In this document: positions 24,649 through 32,862 of the stretch, piece by piece | Layout of the letters: each line of letters starts with the position of its first letter | Numbering within the stretch: position 1 is the stretch's first letter | Assembly: GCA_965223355.1 (NCBI GenBank) | Contig: CBDCWE010000003.1 | Coordinates: forward strand, 186,001 to 250,000 | Source of the DNA: Tectiglobus sp965223355 | GTDB lineage: Bacteria > Pseudomonadota > Alphaproteobacteria > Rhizobiales > Hyphomicrobiaceae | DNA length: 64,000 bases | Direction: 5' to 3' | The notes under the pieces: generated by a model | Database searches by the model: none | What the model saw: the letters and a program-made list of their open reading frames with translations, nothing else | Told to the model about the DNA's origin: nothing | Translations under genes and position numbers: made by a program

Positions 24649-24941
24649 TGTCGCCGCCCTTCCTCATCCAGGGTTGAAGTGATCTCGTAGGTGTTAGCGC
24701 CGCCGACAATGCGCATGCTGGCATCGACGTCGGCGCGATGGCGCATCACGATCCGCACCCGCCGCCGCGCCGTCGGCGTGTCGGAACGCTCGAATTCCTC
24801 GCCGCCGACATCCTCGATCCGCGCCCAAACCGTGGCGACGGCGCGCCAGGTGATGGTCGCCGCGCCGCCGTCATCGTCGGTGCGCACCGGGCGCTCGATC
24901 GTGATGCGGTGGCGTAGGTCGCCGATCCGCACCATCGTCAT
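24612..24941 (-). CDS. GTA head closure/head-tail adaptor protein g7
   Basis: The start at ATG 24941 overlaps the g6 stop as ATGA and gives 109 residues. The family pattern is clear: MVRIGDLRHRITIERPVRTD, then VWARIEDVGGEEFERSD and RRVRIVMRHRADVDASMRI, ending ITSTLDEEGRRQWLVCY. Head closure proteins of this SPP1 gp16-like fold seal the capsid portal and bind the tail. Confidence 0.92.
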   Translation of the reverse strand: MTMVRIGDLRHRITIERPVRTDDDGGAATITWRAVATVWARIEDVGGEEFERSDTPTARRRVRIVMRHRADVDASMRIVGGANTYEITSTLDEEGRRQWLVCYCAVIGP

Positions 24942-25513
24942 AGCCGCACCGATCGGTACGGTCTGATCAGCGCTGAAATCGCGTCGGGAACCGGCGCCGT
25001 GCCGGCCCCCGCAGCGGCCGGCTCGCGATGCTCGAACCAATGCGCGGTCAGCAGCAGCAGAGCCTGGCGAAGATCGTCCGGCACATCCCCTGCGCTGGCG
25101 CCGAAGCCGACCGTGAAATCAATCTCGATACCGCCGCGCCGCGTTCCCGGCGTCGGCCAATGGCCTGATGCGGGCACAATGCGCACCGGCCCGCCGGCAG
25201 CGCCGACATGGTAGTCGGCCGGATCGAGAACCGTTGCCACGCCGCCAGCATCGCGCACGCGAACGGCGTCGACGGACAACAACGGGCGCAAGGCCGGCTC
25301 GACCACCGTGTTGAGCGGCCAACTGTCCGCCGTCCAACGCCATTGCTGGCGCACGAGCGCGGCATCGAGGACCGCCTCGATCTGCATCCGAGAGCTGGTG
25401 ATGAAGCCTGCGATTGCCAGGTCTTCATCGGCGTGATCGACCCGCAAATGCGCCTTTGCTTCGCGCAGCGAAACGGGTTCGAGGGCCGGCCCGCTCAACA
25501 GTTTGAGTGCCAT
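24938..25513 (-). CDS. GTA head-tail connector protein g6
   Basis: With the start at 25513 (MALKLLSGPALEPVSLREAK) the protein has 191 residues; an in-frame ATG five codons earlier is an alternative. The gp6-like connector family is recognised from VSLREAKAHLRVDHADEDLA, IAGFITSSRMQIEAVLDAAL and GFGASAGDVPDDLRQALLLL. It forms the ring beneath the portal. A 260-bp non-coding gap separates it from the capsid gene. Confidence 0.92.
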   Translation of the reverse strand: MALKLLSGPALEPVSLREAKAHLRVDHADEDLAIAGFITSSRMQIEAVLDAALVRQQWRWTADSWPLNTVVEPALRPLLSVDAVRVRDAGGVATVLDPADYHVGAAGGPVRIVPASGHWPTPGTRRGGIEIDFTVGFGASAGDVPDDLRQALLLLTAHWFEHREPAAAGAGTAPVPDAISALIRPYRSVRL

Positions 25514-25674
25514 GAGATCCACGTCCATGTTGGAAAGAAAAGCGGGCCGACACCGCGCGCGAGGGGCCGGCCCGACAAATACTTGCAGGCTCGGGAGGGC
25601 CGTGCCGGCCACACCTGCACATCGATGGCGCCGCAGCCAATGGCGTTTCAGAGCGAGCGCACACCCTGCCGTGC

Positions 25675-25727
25675 TGTCGCCATCGCCGTCGCCATCGTCG
25701 CCATCGCCATTACCGTTGCCGTTGCCG
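25675..25727. repeat. Hexanucleotide GCCATC/GCCGTC microsatellite
   Basis: Six-base units GCCATC, GCCGTC and GTTGCC-like variants alternate in the non-coding gap between the capsid and connector genes. The rest of that 260-bp gap shows nothing else I can name. Confidence 0.65.
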
Positions 25728-25773
25728 AACGTCCTCGCAGCCCGGCGCGGAGTGCAAACTTCGGCACGCTGCC

Positions 25774-27033
25774 CTACGCTGTGAAGGTCAGAAACTTGAT
25801 GGCGTTGAAGTCTTGCACACCACCTCCGACCCGCTTGGTTGTGTAGAACAACACATAGGGCTTCGAGGAATAGGGATCGCGCAGCACGCGAATGCCGAGC
25901 CGGTCGACGATCAGGTAACCGCGCCGGAAATCACCGAACGCGATCGCATGGTTGCCATCGCCGATGTCCGGCATCTCCTCCGCCTCGGCAACCGCAAAGC
26001 CCATCAAGGTCGGCGCCTGGCCCGGAGCGATGCCCGGATACCAGAGGTAGTTGCCATCACCGTCTTTGAGTTTGCGCACCGTCGATTGCGTCTTACGGTT
26101 CATGACAAAGTGCGCGTTGGCCCGGTAGCCCGATCGCAGCGCATAGATGAGATCGATCAGCACATCGCCGGGATTGCTCGCGGGGAATGCTCCGGCGGCA
26201 CCGGTTTTGATCGTCCCGATCTTGCCCCAGGCCCAACTGGCATCGTCAACTGTGGGGTAGGTCGTGAAGCCCTTCGGCTGGGTCGCGCCATCGCCGGTGA
26301 TGAACGCCGTGCCTTCCGCTTCGGCGAAGCTGGCGCGGACTTCATCGGCAATCCACTGATCGATATCGACCGCACTGTCGTCCAGCAGTGACTGGGTTGC
26401 CGACGGCATCGCATAGATCTCCCTGGTCGGGAACTCCAGTTCGGCAAGCGTCGGCGTGTCGGTCTCGGCCCGCGTGGCTGTCTCACCAACCCAACCGGCT
26501 CCCGCATCGCTGGCAACAAACGGCTTCTTGTAGACCGACGCCGAAACCTGCCGCACCGCGGCGATCGCCCGAACGGGGGAGATGTCGCGAATTGCGCCGT
26601 TGATGGTGGTCTCCGTTTCGGCCGGCACCAGATAGCCGCCATCGGTGTTCGATGCGACCGACAGCGCTTTGGCTTCGAGATCGCGCAGCGGACCGGCATC
26701 CCCCTTTCTGACGTAGCTGTCGAAAGCAGACTTGTGCTCAAGTGCAACGCCGGTTGGCGCATTGCCACCGCCGAGAGCCGGGCGCGCGGCCTTGTGCGCG
26801 AGCTGATCGACGGTGCGTTTGTGTTCATCCAAGGCCCGATCGATGCGGCTCAGTTTTTCATTGGTCAGCACATCGGCAACCATGCGCTTCTCGATTTCAC
26901 CGAGGCGCGCATCGTTGGTTTCCTTGAACGCTTCGAACGCGTTCATGAACTCATCGAAGGCGCGGGCGATGTCGCCATCGCCAAGCGCTTTGGTTTCGTA
27001 GGTTCCATCTTGCGAACCCGGCCCGTTGATCAT
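25774..27033 (-). CDS. GTA major capsid protein g5 (HK97 fold)
   Basis: The 419-residue protein has an N-terminal coiled-coil scaffold-like region (about 20-90), which the prohead protease would remove. An HK97 capsid core follows: SNTDGGYLVPAETETTINGA, SAVDIDQW-type and AFITGDGATQPKGF signatures, ending GGVQDFNAIKFLTF. The start ATG overlaps the g4 stop by 4 bp, with AAAGGA just upstream. It builds the GTA head. Confidence 0.96.
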   Translation of the reverse strand: MINGPGSQDGTYETKALGDGDIARAFDEFMNAFEAFKETNDARLGEIEKRMVADVLTNEKLSRIDRALDEHKRTVDQLAHKAARPALGGGNAPTGVALEHKSAFDSYVRKGDAGPLRDLEAKALSVASNTDGGYLVPAETETTINGAIRDISPVRAIAAVRQVSASVYKKPFVASDAGAGWVGETATRAETDTPTLAELEFPTREIYAMPSATQSLLDDSAVDIDQWIADEVRASFAEAEGTAFITGDGATQPKGFTTYPTVDDASWAWGKIGTIKTGAAGAFPASNPGDVLIDLIYALRSGYRANAHFVMNRKTQSTVRKLKDGDGNYLWYPGIAPGQAPTLMGFAVAEAEEMPDIGDGNHAIAFGDFRRGYLIVDRLGIRVLRDPYSSKPYVLFYTTKRVGGGVQDFNAIKFLTFTA

Positions 27034-27755
27034 CGCTTGATCCTTTCCATGTATTTCGACTGACGCAACAGCCTGGCGGCTTCAGCGATTTGCGCCGCCA
27101 CCTGTTGCTCCCATGCCGACCCCGATCCCGCATCCCGCAGAGACTTGAGGCCGTTGAAGCCACCGCGCATCACGGCACGGGCTTCGGAGCGCGTGAACCC
27201 AGCATCCCGCGTGAGCCAGCGCTCAAACTCGCGTTGTGACGGCGGCTTGCCGGCGAACGGATCGGCCTTGACCGATGTGACACGTGCATCCGGCAGCATC
27301 GGGAACGTCACGATCGAGATTTCCCAGAGATCGACAACGCGCAGCCGGCGCACGCCATTGCGCGGGTCACGCACGCCTTTGACCGTGCGAAAGCCAATCG
27401 ACAGACCGTCGATGGCACCGGCCCGCATCATCGCCAGAACCTCGCGGCCCTTGGCCACTTCCGTCATGATGCGGCCCTTGACGAACAAGCCGCGGGCATC
27501 TTCGTAGATCGTTTGCCACCAGCCGATCGGTTGGTTGGGATCGTGCTGGAACAGCATCCGGATGCCGTTCGCACCGCGCTTGCGCAGGCTTTCGCGAAAC
27601 GCGCCGGGCACCACGATATCGCGGCTCAGGTCTTCCCGGTTGAACAATGACGCATAGCCCTCAAAGGCACCGTCGAGCGTGACGGTCTTGAGATCAAGCG
27701 CGCAAAACTTGACCTCCGACGCGCCGTCCTGGACGCCGGCTAGATCTTGGTTCAT
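27030..27755 (-). CDS. GTA prohead protease g4 (HK97 family)
   Basis: The 241-residue protein has the herpes-type serine protease fold used by HK97 proheads. The His is in IRMLFQHDPNQPIGWW and the nucleophile Ser in GAIDGLSIGFRTV. Conserved strands include FEGYASLFNREDLSRDIVVP and WEISIVTFPMLPDARVTSVK. It would cleave the capsid protein's scaffold segment during head assembly. It overlaps the portal gene by 4 bp, leaving no room for the small g3.5 gene found in RcGTA. Confidence 0.94.
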   Translation of the reverse strand: MNQDLAGVQDGASEVKFCALDLKTVTLDGAFEGYASLFNREDLSRDIVVPGAFRESLRKRGANGIRMLFQHDPNQPIGWWQTIYEDARGLFVKGRIMTEVAKGREVLAMMRAGAIDGLSIGFRTVKGVRDPRNGVRRLRVVDLWEISIVTFPMLPDARVTSVKADPFAGKPPSQREFERWLTRDAGFTRSEARAVMRGGFNGLKSLRDAGSGSAWEQQVAAQIAEAARLLRQSKYMERIKR

Positions 27756-28942
27756 TCCAACTTCCCTTGTTCCTCACCACCATCGATCGGCCCATAACCA
27801 ACCGCAGCGCGCTTTTCGTTGGGCGACAGGAAACTGGCCCGTTCGAGCCGCGCCCACAGCGCTTCGCGTTCCGGCGCCAACGCCTCGACGGCATCGATGT
27901 CGGCGCGCAGCACAACCGCGTCATCCCAGGCCGGCGCCAGCCACCGCGACAAGGTGCGCGCCGTGCGGTTGACCAGCGGCAGCACCGTCTGGCGCCAGAA
28001 TGTGCGGTTCGCTTCCTGATAGTTGGCGTAGGTGTTGTCGCCGGGAATGCCGAGCAACATCGGCGGCACGCCGAGCGCCAAGGCGATCTCGCGCGCGGCC
28101 GCGTTCTTGGCCTCGATGAAATCCATATCGCGCGGCGTCAGCGACATTGCCTTCCAATCGAGGCCACCTTCGAGCAGCAGCGGGCGGCCGGCATTGCGCG
28201 CGCCCTGGAAGTTCTCCTCTAGTTCGCCCTTGAGGCGAGCGAACTGCTCGCCGGTCAGATGCCCGCCGGCCGTATAGACCAGCGCACCGGAGGGTCTCGC
28301 GGCGTTGTCGAGCAGCGCCATGTTCCAGCGGCTCGCCGTGTTGTGGACGTCGATGGCGGTCGCCGCCGCCTCGAGCGGGCTCAGGCCATAGTGATCGTTG
28401 GTCGGGTGGAACGACTTGATGTGCAGGACGCGGTTGACGTCCGCCACCGCCTCGCCGCGCAACACCGTCTTGGCGTGACCGACCGTGTACTCGTAGCCGT
28501 CCGGCCAACCGTCGCTGGCCGCCAGCACCCGCACCCGGTCCGGCCGCAACACGTGTAATCCCGCCAGCCGGCCACCGGCCGCAACCGCTTTGACATAGAC
28601 ATTGCCGGCCACCAGCAGATAGCCGTAGAGCCCATCGAGCAGACCCTCACTGTTGCCGGGAACCGGCCGTGTCACCAGCTCCAACAGCGGATGGTCGTCG
28701 ACTTCGTGGTCGCCGCGATAGGCCAACAACGGCACCGAGGCGGCCGCCTCCGAGATCATCCGCACCGAGCGATAGACGATGGCATTGCGCATCATGCCAT
28801 CGCGCGCGAAGGTCGCATATTCGCGCGGCGTCCAGACCGGTCTGGGCAATCCCTCGATGGCGAGCAGCGTGCCCGCGGTGGCTTTGACCTCGCGCGCGTC
28901 ATTGTTCCGCCGCGGCAGCCACCGCGCCAGCTTTGCCAACAT
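27752..28942 (-). CDS. GTA portal protein g3 (HK97 family)
   Basis: The 396-residue protein has the HK97 portal signatures YRSVRMISEAAASVPLLAYR, GNVYVKAVAAGGRLAGLHVL, GLSPLEAAATAIDVHNTASR and PPMLLGIPGDNTYANYQEAN. It forms the dodecameric DNA channel at one capsid vertex. AAGGAG lies 6-7 nt before the ATG. A 132-bp gap separates it from the terminase large subunit. Confidence 0.96.
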   Translation of the reverse strand: MLAKLARWLPRRNNDAREVKATAGTLLAIEGLPRPVWTPREYATFARDGMMRNAIVYRSVRMISEAAASVPLLAYRGDHEVDDHPLLELVTRPVPGNSEGLLDGLYGYLLVAGNVYVKAVAAGGRLAGLHVLRPDRVRVLAASDGWPDGYEYTVGHAKTVLRGEAVADVNRVLHIKSFHPTNDHYGLSPLEAAATAIDVHNTASRWNMALLDNAARPSGALVYTAGGHLTGEQFARLKGELEENFQGARNAGRPLLLEGGLDWKAMSLTPRDMDFIEAKNAAAREIALALGVPPMLLGIPGDNTYANYQEANRTFWRQTVLPLVNRTARTLSRWLAPAWDDAVVLRADIDAVEALAPEREALWARLERASFLSPNEKRAAVGYGPIDGGEEQGKLE

Positions 28943-29074
28943 TGCTGTCTCCTTCGAGGTTTCATAGCCGCCGCGGCTATGAATTGGCGCACGTCACCGC
29001 AGCCTTTCTTGAGCGCCGGCAAGGCGGCTGCCGGCTGCTGCCGAGACGTGCCTCACTTCATAGCTGCGGCGGTA

Positions 29075-30406
29075 TCAGAGCAACCGCGCCGACGGCTGAC
29101 CGTGATGCGCGAGCATCAGCTCCGTTATCGCCCAAACCAGCGCGTCGACCCGATCCGGACTGCGCGCGGCCGCGCGGCCTGGCGTCCCGAACGCCACCAT
29201 CTCGGCTTCGAGTTCGCCAAACACGCCGACGTGCACCACCCGGCCCTGCGCATAGAGGGCTGCGACGGGCTCGGCCCTGATCCATTTTCCGCGCGTCGCA
29301 CGAACCTGCGAAAACGCCACACCGCCATCGACCTGGCGGATCACGGTCTCGACCAGATCACCGCCCTGGTTGACCTCGGCCACCAACCGGTCGGCCTTGA
29401 AATCGTGATAGGCAGCGACCGCCGCGCGGGCCCAGGTGGTTGGCGTGCGACCTTGAACGGATCGGTCCGCCAAGACGTAGCCGCGCCCGTCGACACCAAT
29501 GCCGGCGACGACAATGCCGCAAGCATCCGATGTTGCTTTCGCCGTCACCGGCGGATCGACGGCGACGACAATGCGCTGCATCTCAGGCGCGGCCATGACC
29601 CGTTGCGCGCCGATCCAGTCCGCCCGCCACAGCGCCCCTGCCAGCGCTTCGATCAATTCGCCATCGAGTTCCTGCCGGCCCAACTGCGTACCGCCGTAGC
29701 GCCGCCGCATCTCGTCCACAAACGCCGGCGCCAGGTTTTCGGCATTGTCGCGCGTTCGCGCCCGCGACACGACGGTTGAGCCGAGGCCCAACAAGCGCGA
29801 CAGGATCGCCACCGGGCGCGGCGTCGTCGTTGCCACGACCCGCGGCATATCACCCAGACGCAGCGCGAACTGCAGCATGTCCCAAACCTCATCCGCATTG
29901 CGCCACTTCGCGATTTCATCGCACCAGGCGGCATCGAACTGCGGCCCGCGAAGACTGTCGGGCGCCGCCGCCGAATAAATCTGGCCGACGGTGCCGTTCG
30001 GCCACTCAAGCTGGCCCTTCGATGCTACGAACGCCGGCCGTTCCGCAGCGGTGTGGACGGCAAGCAAACCGGACACGCCTTCGATCATGACGCTGCGCAC
30101 GTCGTGGATCGTCTCGCCGACCAGTGCGATCCGCCGGGCCGGCCGCGCAGCAAACGGCGGCCGGCCGAGCGCCAGTGCGCGCACCCATTCCGCCCCCGCC
30201 CGCGTCTTGCCGGCGCCGCGACCGCCGAGAACCAGCCACGTGCGCCACGACGCACCGGCCACACACGGCGGCGGCAACTGATCATCGCGCGCCCACACTT
30301 CCCAGTCGTGCGCCAGATGCTTCAGTTCGCCAACCGAGCAGGTCGCCAGTGCCGCCAGCAGGTCAGCCTTCGCCGTCGGCGCGTTTTTCGCGCAAGCGAA
30401 GAACAC
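29075..30406 (-). CDS. GTA terminase large subunit g2
   Basis: The ATPase has Walker A GGRGAGKTRAGAEW (about 61-74 from the start chosen), Walker B-like QFDAAWCDEIAKW and motif III VVATTTPRP. A C-terminal RNase H-like nuclease follows (VVAVDPPVTAKATSDACGIV, RLVAEVNQGGDLVETVI). The frame is open further upstream, but those codons overlap g1; I take the GTG at 30406 (443 residues), with 30517 as an alternative. It packages headfuls of host DNA into GTA particles; loss of site specificity, as in RcGTA, cannot be judged from sequence. Confidence 0.92.
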   Translation of the reverse strand: MFFACAKNAPTAKADLLAALATCSVGELKHLAHDWEVWARDDQLPPPCVAGASWRTWLVLGGRGAGKTRAGAEWVRALALGRPPFAARPARRIALVGETIHDVRSVMIEGVSGLLAVHTAAERPAFVASKGQLEWPNGTVGQIYSAAAPDSLRGPQFDAAWCDEIAKWRNADEVWDMLQFALRLGDMPRVVATTTPRPVAILSRLLGLGSTVVSRARTRDNAENLAPAFVDEMRRRYGGTQLGRQELDGELIEALAGALWRADWIGAQRVMAAPEMQRIVVAVDPPVTAKATSDACGIVVAGIGVDGRGYVLADRSVQGRTPTTWARAAVAAYHDFKADRLVAEVNQGGDLVETVIRQVDGGVAFSQVRATRGKWIRAEPVAALYAQGRVVHVGVFGELEAEMVAFGTPGRAAARSPDRVDALVWAITELMLAHHGQPSARLL

Positions 30407-30854
30407 GCTCCGCAATTTGCTCGCGGAGCTGGTGCGGATCGAGGGTGTCTGCCGCGCTGTCGCGATCGGACTTGCCGTCACGGCCCTGTCGTTGCGCTCC
30501 GCGCTGATCACCTTCAAGGCCTGTTACCTTCTCGAAGTTCCTTATCAGTTGTCCGAGCGCCCGCGTTTCGCGTTCGTGATCGGCAACGCTCATGTCATCG
30601 TCAGTCATTATTCGTGCCTCCATTTGTGCGAGTTTGAGGTCGATGGTGCGATAGAGCCGCTCAATGACCACCGCGGGCGGTTGCAGAGCGACCGGTCCGC
30701 GATCATTGCGCAACGCCCAGCCGTCCGCCCTGGCGCGGCGATGCAGCTGACGGCGGCTGACATCAAAGCGCCGGGCAAGGTCGCGGACCGGCTCATCGGT
30801 GTGCTCGTAGGCCAGCCGCACGTCCTCCCACACGGTCTTGGGGTAAGCCGTCAT
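30363..30854 (-). CDS. GTA terminase small subunit g1
   Basis: The 163-residue protein has an N-terminal helix-turn-helix (TVWEDVRLAYEHTDEPVRDL, ARRFDVSRRQLHRRARADGW), a central helical oligomerisation part and a basic Gln/Arg-rich C-terminus. This layout matches the divergent small terminase identified as g1 in GTAs. It opens the GTA operon, follows an AT-rich leader, and its 3' end overlaps the start of g2. Confidence 0.85.
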   Translation of the reverse strand: MTAYPKTVWEDVRLAYEHTDEPVRDLARRFDVSRRQLHRRARADGWALRNDRGPVALQPPAVVIERLYRTIDLKLAQMEARIMTDDDMSVADHERETRALGQLIRNFEKVTGLEGDQRGAQRQGRDGKSDRDSAADTLDPHQLREQIAERVLRLREKRADGEG

Positions 30855-30924
30855 GCCGTTTCCAGTTTGTCTGCCTGAAGTGTCCTGCCGGCGCCGCAGC
30901 GCACGTCAGCGGCGGCCTGGGCAA

Positions 30925-31085
30925 TCACCCAATTGTCGCGTTATACAGAATTTGTACTCGATAAGCGTTGCGCTGTCAATAGAAAAATCAAGTGTTCGAA
31001 ATAAAAATATGAAATTTAAAAGTATATATAAGACACATATATAGTATAGATCTCTCCCAATACTATTATACCACAAGCAGACGGG
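30925..31085 (-). promoter_or_regulatory. AT-rich leader, probable GTA operon promoter region
   Basis: About 160 bp are strikingly AT-rich (for example TATATATAAG-like and AAATATGAAATTTAAA runs) against the GC-rich surroundings. The stretch lies directly upstream of g1, which begins at 30854, and just past the 3' end of the convergent-side transporter. The position suggests the promoter or activator-binding region for the GTA operon. No specific -35/-10 pair is asserted. Confidence 0.45.
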
Positions 31086-31101
31086 CCGGGGACAACTCGT
31101 G

Positions 31102-32019
31102 TCACCGCCCGGCCGCGGCCGCCCGCTGTTGCGCGCGCGCGATCACGCTTTCACGGTAGGCGATATAGAAGCCGCTGCTGAAAATGATTGCCGCCCCGAT
31201 CCAGGTGTGCAGCGTCGGCACCTCGGCGAACAGCCACAACCCCAGCAACGCCGTCCACACCAGCTTGAGAAAATCGAACGGCATCACGGCCGTCGCCTCG
31301 GCCTGCTTGAGACTTTCAGCAAGCAGCAGCTGTCCGATGGTGCCGCCAACGCCGATGAACAACAGCCAGCCCCAGGCCGCCGGGTCCGGCCATTGCCAGA
31401 CGTAGATGGCCGGCCCGAGCGAGAGCAGGGACAATAACAGGTTGACGTAGGCGGTCACCGACACGGAGCTGTCCGTGCGCAGCAGGACCTTGATGACGAT
31501 CATGGTCACCGCCCAGATCGAGGCCGAGCCGAGAACCAGCATCGCGCCGAAATCGACGGCCTCGATGCCGGGCCGCAAAATCACGAGCGTGCCGACGAAC
31601 CCGAGGATCGTCGCCGTCCAGCGGCGCGCCCGCATCCGCTCGCCCAGAACAATAACGCTCAAAACCGCCATGAACAGCGGCGAGGTGAACGACAGCGCCG
31701 TCACCTTGGCGATCGGCGTGATCGACAGGGCGTAGAAGAACGAGAACATCGCCAGCATATTGAGCATGGCGCGGACCACATGGAGGCCCAGGCGGGCGGT
31801 ATGAAATACGCCAACGCCGCGCTGCACGATGATCGGCAGAAACACGATAAGCCCGAAGAAGTTGCGAAAGAATGCGATCTGGAAGGGGTGCAGATCCTGC
31901 GAGACATGCCGGATCGTGGCGTGCATCACGGAAAAGAACACCGTTGACACGATCATCAGCGCAATGCCGCGGCTGGGCCCGGGCAGCGCCGACCAGAAGC
32001 TGCGAAATGTGGAGGGCAT
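31102..32019 (-). CDS. DMT-superfamily EamA transporter
   Basis: The start at 32019 (MPSTFRSFWSALPGPSRG) gives 305 residues with about ten transmembrane helices in two EamA repeats. Typical motifs are IALMIVSTVFFSVMHATIRH and FQIAFFRNFFGLIVFLPIIV in the first half and LVILRPGIEAVDFGAMLVLG and LLFIGVGGTIGQLLLAESLK in the second. The frame is open further upstream, but that part is a His/Asp low-complexity run and is unlikely to be translated. Substrate is unknown; relatives export amino acids or metabolites. Confidence 0.88.
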   Translation of the reverse strand: MPSTFRSFWSALPGPSRGIALMIVSTVFFSVMHATIRHVSQDLHPFQIAFFRNFFGLIVFLPIIVQRGVGVFHTARLGLHVVRAMLNMLAMFSFFYALSITPIAKVTALSFTSPLFMAVLSVIVLGERMRARRWTATILGFVGTLVILRPGIEAVDFGAMLVLGSASIWAVTMIVIKVLLRTDSSVSVTAYVNLLLSLLSLGPAIYVWQWPDPAAWGWLLFIGVGGTIGQLLLAESLKQAEATAVMPFDFLKLVWTALLGLWLFAEVPTLHTWIGAAIIFSSGFYIAYRESVIARAQQRAAAAGR

Positions 32020-32150
32020 ATGTTCTCTATCTTGACGGGACGCGGCAACATAGCGAGTTGCCAACCGTTCGGCGAGGCCCGAGTTTGAAGAGGGGTCGTG
32101 CCCGACCGGCCACGCGACCAATCGCGCAGCCGCCTCGGCCCGCCGCTCGA

Positions 32151-32197
32151 CCATGATCGTGGTCGTGGTCGTGGTCGTGATCGTGATCGGGACGGAG
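32151..32197. repeat. Hexanucleotide GTGGTC/GTGATC microsatellite
   Basis: Six to seven units of GTGGTC then GTGATC run in tandem between the divergent transporter and acetyltransferase genes. Translated on the minus strand they would give a His-Asp run. Confidence 0.75.
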
Positions 32198-32240
32198 GAG
32201 CCCGGCAGCCGACGCCGTAAACCGCAGAGCAAGCCCAATC

Positions 32241-32699
32241 ATGGAAATTTGCATCGACGATCTGACCGGCCCCGACATCGCCCGCCTGCTCGATGCGCAT
32301 CTGGCCGACATGCATCGCTGGACGCCGCCCGACAGCATTCATGCCCTCGAGCGCGACAAACTGCGCGACCGCGATATCACGGTTTGGTCCGTTTGGGACA
32401 CGGGCGAGCTGGTCGGCTGTGGGGCGTTGCGGGAGATCGACGCCGGCCACGGCGAGATCAAATCGATGCACACCGCCGAGCGCCATCGCGGGCGTGGCAT
32501 TGCCGCCCTGCTGCTGCGCCATATCGTGGCCATCGCCCGCGCACGAAACTACCGCCGCCTCAGCCTGGAGACCGGTGCCATGGCGCAGTTCGAACCGGCC
32601 CGCAGGCTTTACGCCGGCCACGGCTTTGCAATTTGCGGCCCGTTCGACGGCTACGGGGCCGATCCCAACAGCGTCTTCATGACGCTCGAATTGCAATAG
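32241..32699 (+). CDS. GNAT-family N-acetyltransferase
   Basis: The 152-residue protein has a single GNAT fold. The acetyl-CoA-binding motif A is RHRGRGIAALLLRHIV (R/Q-x-x-G-x-G/A), preceded by strand 4 GHGEIKSMHTAE and followed by SLETGAMAQFEPARRLYAGH. It resembles the PanZ/ElaA-size stand-alone acetyltransferases; the substrate is not known. An R2 repeat begins 29 bp after its stop. Confidence 0.88.
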   Translation: MEICIDDLTGPDIARLLDAHLADMHRWTPPDSIHALERDKLRDRDITVWSVWDTGELVGCGALREIDAGHGEIKSMHTAERHRGRGIAALLLRHIVAIARARNYRRLSLETGAMAQFEPARRLYAGHGFAICGPFDGYGADPNSVFMTLELQ

Positions 32700-32727
32700 C
32701 GAGCCGGTCAAACCCTAATCAATTCGA

Positions 32728-32860
32728 GGGTTTCCAAAGGGCAGTGCCCTTTGGCGGGATTGTTAAGGGCAGAGCCCTTAACATATCGCCGTTTCACGGC
32801 GATCTATGAGGGGCTTTCAGCCCCTCAAACACCCCGACCAGGGGATTATCCCCTGGACCC
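32728..32860 (+). repeat. Dispersed multi-hairpin element R2, copy a (most complete)
   Basis: Five hairpins follow one another: CCAAAGGGC/GCCCTTTGG, TTAAGGGC/GCCCTTAA, ATCGCCG/CGGCGAT, GAGGGGCT/AGCCCCTC and CCAGGGG/CCCCTGG, each with a loop of 3-5 nt. The element starts with GGGTTT, ends with GGACCC, and stops 2 bp before the stop codon of the convergent MFS gene. Confidence 0.9.
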
Positions 32861-32862
32861 GA

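Noticed and set aside
28691..29779. 362-codon plus-strand open frame
   Set aside because: Runs antisense across the portal and terminase genes and the gap between them; no family signature.
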